Origin: an uncultured Methylobacillus sp. | Lineage (GTDB): Bacteria > Pseudomonadota > Gammaproteobacteria > Burkholderiales > Methylophilaceae | Length of the DNA: 62,818 nucleotides | Assembly (NCBI GenBank): GCA_903824575.1 | Contig: CAIJXJ010000017.1 | Span: forward strand, 1 to 62,818 | Reading direction: 5' to 3' | In this document: positions 28,433-37,379 of the stretch, in pieces | How the letters are laid out: each line of letters opens with the position of its first letter | Numbering within the stretch: the stretch's first letter is position 1 | Position numbers and translations under genes: made by a program | The notes under the pieces: generated by a model | The model's input: only the letters and a program-made list of their open reading frames with translations | Told to the model about the DNA's origin: nothing | Databases searched by the model: none

Positions 28433-29551
28433 ATGACGGCAGAAAAAAACCAAAGGGGAAGCTGCTTGATCAGCCCGATTCACGACATTATCGAAGATAT
28501 TCGCCAGGGCCGCATGGTGGTCTTGGTGGATGAAGAAGACAGGGAAAACGAGGGCGACCTAGTGCTTGCTGCGCAATTCGTCACGCCGGAGGCCATCAAT
28601 TTCATGGCACGTCACGGCCGCGGTCTGATCTGCCTCACGCTCACCGAGCCACGTTGCCGCATCCTGAACCTGCCACTAATGGTGCGCGACAACGGCGCAC
28701 ACATGGGTACTAACTTCACCGTATCAATCGAAGCCGCCACCGGCGTCAGCACCGGCATCTCTGCCGCTGACCGTGCCCGTACCGTACAGGCCGCAGTTGC
28801 TCGCGACGCGCGACCATCCGACATCGTCAGTCCCGGCCATATTTTTCCGCTGATGGCACAAAATGGTGGCGTACTGGCGCGCGCCGGACATACCGAAGCT
28901 GGCTGCGACCTAGCGCAATTGGCCGGCCTGGAACCGGCTGGCGTCATCTGCGAAATCCTCAAAGAAGATGGCAGCATGGCGCGACTGCCAGATCTGCTTC
29001 TATTCGCCGAATTGCATGAACTCAGAATCGGCACCATCAGAGACCTCATCGCCCACCGTAGCCAGACTGAACGGCTAGTCGAACGGGCGGCGATGCGCAT
29101 CATCACAACGCCTTACGGCACCCTGCAGTTGATTGCTTATTACGATATCACCAGCAACGAAACGCATCTGGCCCTGATCAAGGGAGAGCCGACGGCGGAT
29201 AGAGAAGTCCTGGTGCGCGTGCATGAACCGCTATCAGTGTTTGACCTGCTCGATGCCAGCAACCGCAGCCATTCATGGAATGTATTGGATGCCATGAAAA
29301 CCATATCCGGCAGCGAATGCGGCGTCATGATCCTGTTGCGCCGCAATGAAGACGGGCAACAGCTGGTAGACCGTATCCTGCATGCCGACGAACCGGTGCG
29401 CTCGAAGCAGGACCTACGCGACTATGGCATCGGAGCGCAAATTCTGCTCGACATCGGCGTCAAGAAAATGAAGCTGCTGGCGACGCCACGCAAGATGCCA
29501 AGCATGGCAGGCTTCGGGCTGGAAGTGACCGGCTATCTTGAGCCTGTATGA
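28433..29551 (+). CDS. ribBA: 3,4-dihydroxy-2-butanone-4-phosphate synthase fused to a degenerate GTP cyclohydrolase II domain (RibBX type)
   Basis: 372 residues. A TTG at 28466 with GGGGAAG upstream is the likelier start, since family members begin near [14 protein letters not shown]. The RibB half (about 12-215) is complete: [14 protein letters not shown] and the [14 protein letters not shown] active-site segment. The C-terminal half aligns with RibA ([14 protein letters not shown], then [21 protein letters not shown]) but lacks the zinc-binding Cys cluster. [20 protein letters not shown] replaces the usual Cys-rich segment after the Glu. It should make the four-carbon riboflavin precursor only; the RibA-like half is probably structural. 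Confidence 0.93.
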   Translation: MTAEKNQRGSCLISPIHDIIEDIRQGRMVVLVDEEDRENEGDLVLAAQFVTPEAINFMARHGRGLICLTLTEPRCRILNLPLMVRDNGAHMGTNFTVSIEAATGVSTGISAADRARTVQAAVARDARPSDIVSPGHIFPLMAQNGGVLARAGHTEAGCDLAQLAGLEPAGVICEILKEDGSMARLPDLLLFAELHELRIGTIRDLIAHRSQTERLVERAAMRIITTPYGTLQLIAYYDITSNETHLALIKGEPTADREVLVRVHEPLSVFDLLDASNRSHSWNVLDAMKTISGSECGVMILLRRNEDGQQLVDRILHADEPVRSKQDLRDYGIGAQILLDIGVKKMKLLATPRKMPSMAGFGLEVTGYLEPV

Positions 29552-29690
29552 ACCACCAAGACGCCAAGAAAAACCAATGAACCCATTAGAAACACCATTA
29601 GTTGCAAACCATGGACTTAAATATTATGCCTTGGAAATATCTTACCATCTTGGAGCATATTGGCGGCTCAGTCCGTTTTTAACCGGTTTA

Positions 29691-29699
29691 TGAGATAAT
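29691..29699 (+). promoter_or_regulatory. Extended -10 element just before yqgE
   Basis: TGAGATAAT (TGn plus GATAAT) ends 7 bases before the yqgE GTG, and no ribosome-binding site lies between. It could give a leaderless or near-leaderless message, though the GTG start makes this less sure than for dnaB. No good -35 was found. Confidence 0.35.
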
Positions 29700-29706
29700 C
29701 ACCACT

Positions 29707-30267
29707 GTGGAAAACGTCAACCTTACCGGGCACTTCCTGATCGCCATGCCGGCCATGACGGACCCCTATTTTGCCCGCTCGCTCACCTATATCTGCGAAC
29801 ATAACGAACAGGGTGCCATGGGTGTTGTCATCAACCGTCCCATCGAAATGACCCTCACCGAACTGTTTGACCAGATCAATCTGGAACTCTCCGACGAAAG
29901 GCTGGGACAATCCCCGGTGCACTTTGGTGGCCCGGTGCAGATCGAACGCGGTTTCGTTTTGCACCAGCCAATAGGCCAGTGGCAATCCTCAATCGCTGTC
30001 AACGCCGATACTGCGCTCACCACCTCACGGGACATTCTTGAGGCTAGTGCGCACGGGGCGGGGCCGCAGAGGATGCTGATTACGCTGGGCTATGCCGGCT
30101 GGACGGCGGGCCAACTAGAGTCCGAACTGGCACAAAATGCCTGGCTTTCGGTGGAGGCGGAAGATTCAGTCATCTTCGACCTGCCTTTTGACCAGAAGCT
30201 GGGTGCGGCCATGCACCTCCTCGGCGTCGATTTCGCGTCCCTGTCCGATGAGGCCGGGCATGCCTGA
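29707..30267 (+). CDS. yqgE: YqgE/AlgH family protein
   Basis: 186 residues from GTG, the start fixed by the family N-terminus ([19 protein letters not shown]). It contains [31 protein letters not shown] and the C-terminal [11 protein letters not shown]. The function is not established; it is usually encoded with ruvX, as here. The stop overlaps ruvX by 8 bases, giving a tight yqgE-ruvX-pyrR operon. Confidence 0.94.
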   Translation: MENVNLTGHFLIAMPAMTDPYFARSLTYICEHNEQGAMGVVINRPIEMTLTELFDQINLELSDERLGQSPVHFGGPVQIERGFVLHQPIGQWQSSIAVNADTALTTSRDILEASAHGAGPQRMLITLGYAGWTAGQLESELAQNAWLSVEAEDSVIFDLPFDQKLGAAMHLLGVDFASLSDEAGHA

Positions 30268-30700
30268 CACACTCCTGGCCTTCGACTTCGGCGAGCGGCG
30301 CATCGGGGTGGCGGTCGGCAACACCATCATCAAGATAGCTCACCCCCTGCTCACCATCGATGCCGAAGGCACGGACGAACGATTCAAGACCATAGGCACG
30401 CTGATCGCCGAATGGCAGCCATCGCAACTGGTGGTCGGCCTTCCCAGCCACATGGACGGCACAGAACACGAACTGTCCCGTTTGTGCAGAAAATTCGCCA
30501 ACCGCCTGCATGGCCGCTTCAACCTGCCGGTGGCTCTGGTGGACGAGCGCCTGAGCTCGGTAGAGGCCAGCCAGTCATTAAAAGATGCTGGCATTGGCGG
30601 GCGCGGACAGAAACCGATGCTGGACCAGGTTGCAGCACAACTGATTTTACAGAGCTATCTGGATCATGGCGCAATGAAGGAATCGCATGCAACTGCCTGA
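30260..30700 (+). CDS. ruvX: YqgF/RuvX, pre-16S rRNA nuclease (Holliday-junction-resolvase fold)
   Basis: 146 residues from the ATG at 30260; the open frame upstream is the shadow of yqgE. It has an RNase H-like fold with [15 protein letters not shown] carrying the first catalytic Asp, [11 protein letters not shown], and [12 protein letters not shown] with a second acidic site. YqgF matures the 16S rRNA 5' end. It overlaps yqgE (8 bases) and pyrR (14 bases), so all three are translated together. Confidence 0.95.
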   Translation: MPDTLLAFDFGERRIGVAVGNTIIKIAHPLLTIDAEGTDERFKTIGTLIAEWQPSQLVVGLPSHMDGTEHELSRLCRKFANRLHGRFNLPVALVDERLSSVEASQSLKDAGIGGRGQKPMLDQVAAQLILQSYLDHGAMKESHATA

Positions 30701-31184
30701 CGCCGAACAATTGCTGGCCATCCTGGCCGACCGCATCCATCCGCTACTGGCGGATAACACCGTGCTGGTGGGCATCCACAGTGGCGGCGCTTGGCTGGCG
30801 GAGCGCCTGCAAGTCATGCTGGGCGGCGACATTCCCTTGGGATCGCTGGACATCTCCTTTTATCGCGACGATTTCAGCCGCATCGGCCTGCACCCGCAGA
30901 CCAAGCCTTCCAACATTCCGTTTGAGATAGAGGGGCGCCATGTCATTCTGGTCGACGACGTGCTGTATACCGGGCGTACACTGCGCGGAGCGATGAACGA
31001 ATTGTTCGACTACGGACGGCCGGACAAGATCTCACTAGCCGTGTTGGTCGATCGTGGCGGGCGTGAACTGCCGGTTGAGGCGCAGATTGTCGGTTTCAAG
31101 ATCGACCTCGAAGCCCGTCAGAACATGGAACTTCTACGTGACGAACAAGGGCGGTTCACGCTGAGACTGGTTGAAGGCAAATAA
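30687..31184 (+). CDS. pyrR: PyrR: uracil phosphoribosyltransferase / pyr operon regulator
   Basis: 165 residues. The PRPP loop is [20 protein letters not shown], and the N-terminal half carries [15 protein letters not shown] and LDISFYRDD. In Gram-positives PyrR attenuates pyr mRNA. In proteobacteria it is kept upstream of pyrB and may act as an enzyme, a regulator, or both. The 126 bases from here to pyrB showed no convincing anti-terminator/terminator pair by eye, although a binding loop cannot be excluded. Confidence 0.94.
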   Translation: MQLPDAEQLLAILADRIHPLLADNTVLVGIHSGGAWLAERLQVMLGGDIPLGSLDISFYRDDFSRIGLHPQTKPSNIPFEIEGRHVILVDDVLYTGRTLRGAMNELFDYGRPDKISLAVLVDRGGRELPVEAQIVGFKIDLEARQNMELLRDEQGRFTLRLVEGK

Positions 31185-31310
31185 AAGCATGGCCAGGATG
31201 ATCCAGATTAAACTCTCGCACTCGAACAAGAGAAAATTGATGCGTACTTGTCTTGAAAAAAATCCTTTTAATCCCAGGATTCCTGTCAATTCCGTCAACT
31301 GGTTTTCCGC

Positions 31311-32270
31311 ATGAACAACCCTCAACTCGACAGCAACGGCCAACTCAAGCATCTGCTCTCCATCGAAGGCTTGCCGCGTTCCATACTCACCCGCATCCTT
31401 GATACCGCCGAATCCTTTGCCGGTGTATCCGAGCGCGAAGTCAAGAAAGTTCCGTTGCTACGGGGAAAAACCGTTTGCAACATCTTCTTCGAGAACAGCA
31501 CCCGCACCCGCACCACCTTCGAGTTGGCCGCCAAGCGCCTGTCAGCGGATGTCGTCAGCCTCAATGTCGGCACCTCGTCGCAAGCCAAGGGCGAAACCAT
31601 CCTCGACACCGTGGATAATTTGATTGCCATGCACGCTGACATGTTCGTGGTGCGGCATTCACAGTCCGGTGCCGCACACTTCATCGCCCGCCACGTCGAC
31701 CCGCAAATTCACGTCATCAATGCCGGCGATGGCCGCCACTCACATCCAACGCAGGGCTTGCTGGACGTATTCACCATCCGCCGCTACAAACCGGACATGC
31801 ATAATCTGAGAGTCGCCATCGTCGGTGATGTGCTGCACTCACGCGTCGCACGCTCGGAAATTCATGCCCTGACCACGCTAGGGGTACCGGAAGTGCGCGT
31901 CATCGCACCTAAGACCCTACTGCCGCCTGAAGTCCAGAAACTGGGCGTACAGGTCTATCACGACATGCGAAAAGGCTTGAAAGACGTAGACGTGATCATG
32001 ATGCTGCGACTGCAGAACGAACGCATGACGGGCGCGCTACTGCCCTCGCCACAGGAATATTTCAAGTGCTATGGCCTGACACAGGAAAAATTGGAACTAG
32101 CCAGACCTAACGCCATCGTCATGCATCCGGGCCCAATGAACCGTGGCGTAGAAATTGAATCCATCGTGGCCGACGGCCCTCAATCCGTCATCCTCCCTCA
32201 GGTGACCTATGGCATCGCGGTGCGCATGGCGGTGATGAGTATTCTGGCTGGAAACACGGAGCCCGCATGA
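31311..32270 (+). CDS. pyrB: Aspartate carbamoyltransferase, catalytic chain
   Basis: 319 residues. The carbamoyl-phosphate loop [19 protein letters not shown] is followed by [17 protein letters not shown], then MLRLQNERM and [13 protein letters not shown]. It catalyses the committed step of pyrimidine synthesis. It overlaps the next gene (ATGA), the arrangement of class A ATCases, which form dodecamers with an inactive dihydroorotase. No pyrI regulatory chain is present, which agrees. Confidence 0.97.
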   Translation: MNNPQLDSNGQLKHLLSIEGLPRSILTRILDTAESFAGVSEREVKKVPLLRGKTVCNIFFENSTRTRTTFELAAKRLSADVVSLNVGTSSQAKGETILDTVDNLIAMHADMFVVRHSQSGAAHFIARHVDPQIHVINAGDGRHSHPTQGLLDVFTIRRYKPDMHNLRVAIVGDVLHSRVARSEIHALTTLGVPEVRVIAPKTLLPPEVQKLGVQVYHDMRKGLKDVDVIMMLRLQNERMTGALLPSPQEYFKCYGLTQEKLELARPNAIVMHPGPMNRGVEIESIVADGPQSVILPQVTYGIAVRMAVMSILAGNTEPA

Positions 32271-33559
32271 AAATCCACATCAAGAATGGCCGCCTGATTG
32301 ACCCGCAGAATAACATCGACGCACTGCAGGACCTGTTTATTGCTGCCGGCAAGATTGTCGGAGTGGGTCTGGCACCGCAGGGTTTCGTCGCCGCCCAGAC
32401 CATCGATGCCACCGGCTTCGTTGTCTGTCCTGGCCTCGTTGACCTGTCCGCCCGCCTGCGCGAACCTGGCTTCGAATACAAGGCCACGCTGGAGAGTGAG
32501 TTGCTGGCAGCGGTGGCCGGTGGCATTACCAGCTTGGCCTGTCCGCCGGATACCGATCCGGTACTGGATGAACCGGGGCTAGTGGAAATGCTTAAACATC
32601 GCGCCAAACAGCTCAATCTGGCGCATGTTTACCCGTTGGGCGCACTGACGCGTCAACTAGAAGGAAAACAGCTGACCGAAATGTGCGAACTGACCGAAGC
32701 CGGTTGCGTCGGTTTCTTCCAGGCAGACAACGCGATCACTGATACACGCGTTCTTTGGCGTGCCATGCAATATGCCGCCACTTTCGACTACACCGTATGG
32801 CTGCGCCCTGAGGACTTCCACCTGGCCCGTGATGGCGTGGCACACGATGGCGAAATCGCCTCACGCCTGGGACTGGCGGGTATTCCGGCCGCAGCGGAAG
32901 CAGTCGCCCTGTCCACCATCCTGCGACTGGCTGTCGAAACCGGTGCCCGGATTCATCTGTGTCGCCTCTCAACCCGCGAGGGCGTGGAGATGATTCGCGT
33001 AGCCCGCAAGCAAGGCCTGGCCGTCACCTGCGACATCACAGCCACCCACCTGCACCTGACCGAACATGACATCGGCTTCTTCGACGCCAACTGCCACTTG
33101 AAGCCACCGCTGCGCACGCAACGCGATCTCGATGCACTACGTCAAGGACTTGGTCAGGGTGACATCGACGCCGTCTGCTCCGATCATACTCCAGTCGATG
33201 ATGATGCCAAGCTGCTGCCCTTTGCCGAGGCTGAAGCTGGCGCAACTGGCCTCGAACTGTTGCTGCCACTTACTTTGAAATGGGCCGCAGCCAGCGGGAT
33301 CAGCCTGCCCGATGCAATTTCCCGCGTCACCGTCACCCCGGCCGCGATTCTGGGCATAGCTGCCGGCCACCTTAGCCTGGGGGCAAACGCCGACGTCTGC
33401 ATTTTCAACCCGGATGAATACTGGACCATTGAAGCAAAACATCTATTGAGTCAGGGCAAGAACACGCCATTCCTGGGGTTGGAACTGGCTGGCCGCGTGC
33501 GATGCACGCTGGTACAAGGGAAGCTTGTATTTAACCGGAATGAGAAGGCCAGCTGCTAG
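32267..33559 (+). CDS. pyrC': Inactive dihydroorotase-like partner of ATCase (PyrC'/PyrX)
   Basis: 430 residues, type I dihydroorotase fold, but the metal motif HxH is lost: active enzymes have DxHxHLREPG where this has [11 protein letters not shown]. The site normally holding the carboxylated Lys also looks changed (GFFQADNAI). [11 protein letters not shown] is retained. In Pseudomonas-type class A ATCase the matching inactive PyrC' is needed to assemble PyrB, and a separate true PyrC does the chemistry. The direct ATGA overlap with pyrB fits that role. A functional pyrC must exist elsewhere; none is in the window. Confidence 0.93.
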   Translation: MKIHIKNGRLIDPQNNIDALQDLFIAAGKIVGVGLAPQGFVAAQTIDATGFVVCPGLVDLSARLREPGFEYKATLESELLAAVAGGITSLACPPDTDPVLDEPGLVEMLKHRAKQLNLAHVYPLGALTRQLEGKQLTEMCELTEAGCVGFFQADNAITDTRVLWRAMQYAATFDYTVWLRPEDFHLARDGVAHDGEIASRLGLAGIPAAAEAVALSTILRLAVETGARIHLCRLSTREGVEMIRVARKQGLAVTCDITATHLHLTEHDIGFFDANCHLKPPLRTQRDLDALRQGLGQGDIDAVCSDHTPVDDDAKLLPFAEAEAGATGLELLLPLTLKWAAASGISLPDAISRVTVTPAAILGIAAGHLSLGANADVCIFNPDEYWTIEAKHLLSQGKNTPFLGLELAGRVRCTLVQGKLVFNRNEKASC

Positions 33560-33580
33560 TAGCAGGAATCTGCCTGCTCA

Positions 33581-33712
33581 TTAAACGACCTCGATCATCA
33601 CCTCAAATTCTTGCGGCGGCAACGCCCTGCCAAACAGGTAGCCTAGGAAGTTCGTGCATCCATTGTCGAACAGGAGAACAAGATCTGCTGTTGCTCCTGA
33701 TAAAAACGTATT
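33581..33712 (-). pseudogene. Relic of an EAL-domain C-terminus
   Basis: A 43-codon open stretch on the minus strand, lacking a start and preceded by an in-frame TGA (33713-33715), ends in TADLVLLFDNGC, then GYLFGRALPPQEFEVMI and a stop. This is the typical final segment of EAL phosphodiesterases (NGC..x..QGYLFGRPLP..EFE). The rest of the domain is missing upstream, where an unrelated small gene lies. It is read as the decayed 3' end of a c-di-GMP phosphodiesterase gene. Confidence 0.6.
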
Positions 33713-33773
33713 TCATCAGTGACATTTTGCAGCTTGCCGGGGTGGTAAATCCTGGACTGGAGATCCGGGGAAA

Positions 33774-34004
33774 TTACTTCCGGCTGGAGGGAGGCGCAAT
33801 CTGCCGCTCAAGTAGCTCATGCATTTTTGGAGAAGTTGGTGGGTACATTGAACTATCATAAGCCCGACTGGCAGGGGTAATGTCGGTGCGACGGCGGGCA
33901 TTTACTACCTCCGTCATTCCATCAGCCAATGGCAAGAATCCCTTGATGTCCACCTTGACATCGTTCGCTGCCAGAGAGATACCCGGTAAGGTTGATTTTT
34001 TCAT
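33774..34004 (-). CDS. Small hypothetical protein
   Basis: 76 residues from the ATG at 34004, which has AGAGG upstream; the longer frame to 34082 runs into the neighbouring gene. No family recognised. The N-terminal part (KKSTLPGISLAANDVKVDIK) alternates like beta strands, and the C-terminal half is basic and polar. It begins 16 bases after the FliD-like gene and is probably co-transcribed with it. Confidence 0.5.
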   Translation of the reverse strand: MKKSTLPGISLAANDVKVDIKGFLPLADGMTEVVNARRRTDITPASRAYDSSMYPPTSPKMHELLERQIAPPSSRK

Positions 34005-34020
34005 CACGTAACCTCTTTCT

Positions 34021-34776
34021 TCACAAAGAAAATATCTGCATGTAGGACGCGAGACTGCCTGCCATGTTCCCGATATTTGCAACCGGCGACTGGACCGTCA
34101 GGGAGCCAGACGCCAGTTTCTGTTGTGCCACGGACTGGCTCTGCAAGGCCTTGACGCTCGCACTCAGGGAATTGACCGCGCCACCAACATTCCCGGTGCC
34201 AGCCAAATCCTTGGCTGAAACCTGCGCCGCCTGCTGGCCAATTTTTGCCAGCGTGTCATTAACGGCATTCGGGTTGGCCTGGATGGCAGACTGAAGTGTC
34301 TTTGTATTAACTGACAGTGTGCCATCCTTGTTCATACTGACGCCAATCTTGTTCAGATCCGCCGTGTTGCTGCCGGATGACAGGACGCCTTTCAGGTCGT
34401 TACTGGCAAAACGGACATGAATATCATTCGCGAGAACACCTGCTCCATTACCAGCGCCATTAAGCGCCGTTGAAACAGTTTTTGTGGCTGCATTAAATGC
34501 AGTGGCAAAATTTTTCACCGCACTCACAATATCTGCAGAGGTAGCAGTCTTGGCAGGACTGGCCAGTGCCTTGCTCGCCACCTGCAAATTTGCAAAGCCC
34601 GAACTGATCTGACCCATGGAGGACAATTGCACGTTGGCTGAATCCAGTTTCTGTCCCATACGCTGACTTGCCAGTAAAAGCGCGTTGCCTGTCTGACTTC
34701 CCTGCGTCGCCGTATGAACACCCAAACCCTGGTTGAACATCGCAATACTTGTCATGCTGCTTACGGTTATAGCCAT
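34021..34776 (-). CDS. FliD C-terminal-like protein of unknown role
   Basis: 251 residues; the ATG at 34776 is best spaced from GGGGAGAG. It is rich in Ser/Ala/Asn with coiled-coil-like ends. The middle (LNKIGVSMNKDGTLSVNTKT, then LQSAIQANPNAVNDTL) resembles the FliD/hook-associated-protein-2 C-terminal signature, in which a bound GI..nkDGTLslD is followed by a helix listing 'NPdaV'. There is no filament-cap N-terminus and no flagellar gene nearby. It may be a secreted or surface coiled-coil protein derived from FliD. Function unknown. Confidence 0.6.
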   Translation of the reverse strand: MAITVSSMTSIAMFNQGLGVHTATQGSQTGNALLLASQRMGQKLDSANVQLSSMGQISSGFANLQVASKALASPAKTATSADIVSAVKNFATAFNAATKTVSTALNGAGNGAGVLANDIHVRFASNDLKGVLSSGSNTADLNKIGVSMNKDGTLSVNTKTLQSAIQANPNAVNDTLAKIGQQAAQVSAKDLAGTGNVGGAVNSLSASVKALQSQSVAQQKLASGSLTVQSPVANIGNMAGSLASYMQIFSL

Positions 34777-34955
34777 CATCACTCTCCCCGTTTTTACCTT
34801 GGGAATTCACTTCTGCCTATGAAACCAGTATCCTCCTACGCTTTAATAAGTCAAGAAGATCAAAATATAAACAACCGCCCCTTTAGATCAAGTCTCCAAT
34901 TATAATTACACGGCGCACCCAAATCATCAGAACGACCAGGGAAACCACATCAGGC

Positions 34956-35495
34956 ATGGCATTGACACCACTAAATACAATTGCAGACCCAGGAAAAACT
35001 TGTCGTTTCGAGTTGAAAGCATCAAGCACCCTGTTGGTCCTAGCATTATTGCTATGCGGATGCAGTCTCTTTACACCACCCCCCACGCCAGCGCCCGTGG
35101 TTGTCACACCAAAGCCAGCGCCGTTGCCAAAACCGGCGCTCCTGATCGTCATTGCCAATCCCAATGTCAACGTCAAATCACTGACCACGATGGAACTGTC
35201 TGACATCTATCTGCTGATCACGAAGACCTGGGATGATGGCTCGAGAATTATCCCGGTAAATCGCGAGGCGGGCAGCAATGCACGTTCCATATTTTCAAGA
35301 CGGGTGCTCAAGCAGCAACCATCCACGCAAGCCGCCTATTGGGATAAAGCACATGCCAAAGGCTTGACGCCACCACTGGTACAAGAATCGGACAATGCCG
35401 TGCTGGTGTTCGTACAAAAGGTCTCAGGAGCGATTGGGTATGTCAGTCCCGGCATGGAACTGAAGAATGTCAAGGTGCTGACCGAAATCAGATAA
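34956..35495 (+). CDS. Small lipoprotein with PstS-like phosphate-binding-protein fold
   Basis: 179 residues. A hydrophobic segment ends in a lipobox-like LLCGCS (Cys at about residue 36), so it is likely a lipoprotein; the start may be later than the ATG used, since 24 residues precede the helix. A Pro-rich spacer (about 40-62) leads into a domain resembling the first half of PstS-type binding proteins: VNVKSLTTMELSDIYL, SRIIPVNREAGSNARSIF and KVSGAIGYVSPG. Such short single-domain versions accompany surface or regulatory systems. Ligand unknown. No pst genes nearby. Confidence 0.7.
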   Translation: MALTPLNTIADPGKTCRFELKASSTLLVLALLLCGCSLFTPPPTPAPVVVTPKPAPLPKPALLIVIANPNVNVKSLTTMELSDIYLLITKTWDDGSRIIPVNREAGSNARSIFSRRVLKQQPSTQAAYWDKAHAKGLTPPLVQESDNAVLVFVQKVSGAIGYVSPGMELKNVKVLTEIR

Positions 35496-35622
35496 TTGCG
35501 TTGATGCTGAGTCGGGTTTGCGACGAGAGAAGCATCTATTCGGCTTAGAGCCTGCTTTTCCATCGAACCGACGTCCCGATTGTGTCGATTGTCGTCCACA
35601 ATCAGGATCGTGGGTCACTGAT

Positions 35623-36093
35623 TCATGGATTAAGCAGCATGGGATCATCAAACAGGCCGGTGTGCTCACCAAACTTGTCTAGGATCAACTGGTGGAAGTG
35701 TCGAATCGCACGCCTGACATTGCCTTGCAGGTTCATGGCACTGGACTCCTGTATCAACTGATTGATTTCACGCATTAAATTTGCATGCGCTTGTCGATGC
35801 AGTTTGAGATTCATGCCATCAGTCGATGAGGACTTAATGCTGGCCGCGATTTTCTCCTCGTGTTCAAAGTGTGCGTTTGCGAATTCACGGAAATCATGGA
35901 AAAAAGAGGGTAGGCGACCCTGACAGGACGCGACTTTTTCGCGGCTACAAAGCTGACAATCGACATCTAACGCAGGGGCGGAACATACATCACACAAGTC
36001 GCAAAGGAGTCTTGCCAGGTGGGCATGCTCATCCTCGATCAATTGTCGGTCAGCATACGTGATGACAATGACATTCTGTTTTTTGCGCGTCAT
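35623..36093 (-). CDS. Hemerythrin-like protein with a six-cysteine insertion
   Basis: 156 residues from the ATG at 36093, with GGAGGG upstream. The diiron ligand set is complete in order: H23/H25 in EDEHAHLARLL, H75xxxE79 in HFEHEE, H99xxxH103 in HRQAH, and H134xxxxD139 in HFHQLILD. Between the first and second helices sit C31-x2-C34-x2-C37 and C46-x2-C49-x7-C57, which ordinary hemerythrins lack. Hemerythrins bind O2 or NO; the Cys cluster could bind zinc or an Fe-S centre, or act as a redox switch. It stands alone. Confidence 0.78.
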   Translation of the reverse strand: MTRKKQNVIVITYADRQLIEDEHAHLARLLCDLCDVCSAPALDVDCQLCSREKVASCQGRLPSFFHDFREFANAHFEHEEKIAASIKSSSTDGMNLKLHRQAHANLMREINQLIQESSAMNLQGNVRRAIRHFHQLILDKFGEHTGLFDDPMLLNP

Positions 36094-36219
36094 GCGCCCT
36101 CCATCGATATAACAGCGAGTGGCAATCAAAATCTATAGCTGATCACCCTCGTTGAATTAGACTCGCTTTGGGTGCCAAATACAAGATAAAGAGATGTTTA
36201 AGTTTGAAATGTCATCACC

Positions 36220-37356
36220 CTACACAATGCCCAGGTGATCCAATCCCGCAGACAGATCTTTCTCCTTAGCCTCACGCCCTTCCAACTTGATCTTCAGTCT
36301 GATGTCATTGACCGAATCTGCATTGCGCAAGGCATCTTCATAGGTAATCTGATCAGTCTCATACAACTCAAACAGGGACTGATCGAAAGTCTGCATGCCT
36401 AATTCACGTGACTTGGCAATGATCTCCTTGATCTGGTGCACGTCGCCCTTGAAGATGAGATCAGAAATCAGCGGTGAATTAAGCATGATTTCGACGGCTG
36501 GCACCCGACCCTTGACGCCCTTCTTTGGAATCAAACGCTGCGACACGAAGGCTCGTACATTGAGCGACAAATCCATCAGCAACTGGTGTCTGCGCTCTTC
36601 CGGGAAGAAATTGATGATGCGATCCAGCGCCTGATTGGTACTGTTGGCGTGTAGGGTGGCAAGACACAGGTGGCCAGTTTCTGCAAAGGCCACCGCATAG
36701 TCCATGGTTTCGCGATCGCGAATTTCGCCAATCAGAATCACGTCCGGCGCCTGGCGCAAGGTGTTTCTCAGTGCGGATGACCAACTTTCGGTATCGACCC
36801 CGACCTCACGCTGGGTCACGATGCAGTTCTTGTGTTCGTGCACGAATTCAATCGGGTCTTCAATCGTGATGATGTGACCAAAACTATTCTCATTACGATA
36901 CCCCACCATCGCCGCCAGTGACGTCGATTTTCCAGACCCGGTACCGCCAACAAAAATCACGAGACCCCGTTTGGTCATGGCGATTTCATTGAGCACCAGC
37001 GGCAATCCCAGTTCGTCGAAGCGTGGAATCTTGTTAGTGATAGTTCGAATTACGAGGCCCGCACAGCCACGTTGCACGAAGGCGTTGACACGGAAGCGCG
37101 CCTGGCCTGGCAAGCTGATGGCGAAATTGCATTCGCTGCTGGAATCAAACTCAGTGGCCTGCTTGTCGTTCATGATAAAACGGCAAATTTCCTTGCACTG
37201 CTGCGAAGTCAGGGTTTGGTTGCTGACCGGTTTCAGTGAGCCATCCACTTTAAGTGCGGGCGGGAATCCCGCCGTAATAAACAGATCGGATGCATTCTTC
37301 GCCAACATCAGGCGTAGCAGGTCGAAAACGAATTTTTCCGCAGCGCTCTGGTCCAT
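36220..37356 (-). CDS. pilU: Type IV pilus retraction ATPase-like protein PilU
   Basis: 378 residues. Walker A GGTGSGKSTSLAAM, Asp box IITIEDPIEFVHEH, Walker B DVILIGEIRDRETMDYA and His box HLCLATLHANSTNQALDRI. The C-terminal region beyond about 350 (KLEGREAKEKDLSAGLDH) and the second position after pilT mark it as PilU. It works with PilT in pilus retraction. It begins 23 bases after pilT ends. Confidence 0.95.
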   Translation of the reverse strand: MDQSAAEKFVFDLLRLMLAKNASDLFITAGFPPALKVDGSLKPVSNQTLTSQQCKEICRFIMNDKQATEFDSSSECNFAISLPGQARFRVNAFVQRGCAGLVIRTITNKIPRFDELGLPLVLNEIAMTKRGLVIFVGGTGSGKSTSLAAMVGYRNENSFGHIITIEDPIEFVHEHKNCIVTQREVGVDTESWSSALRNTLRQAPDVILIGEIRDRETMDYAVAFAETGHLCLATLHANSTNQALDRIINFFPEERRHQLLMDLSLNVRAFVSQRLIPKKGVKGRVPAVEIMLNSPLISDLIFKGDVHQIKEIIAKSRELGMQTFDQSLFELYETDQITYEDALRNADSVNDIRLKIKLEGREAKEKDLSAGLDHLGIV

Positions 37357-37379
37357 GAGTTCACATTCCTTTTGTCTGA

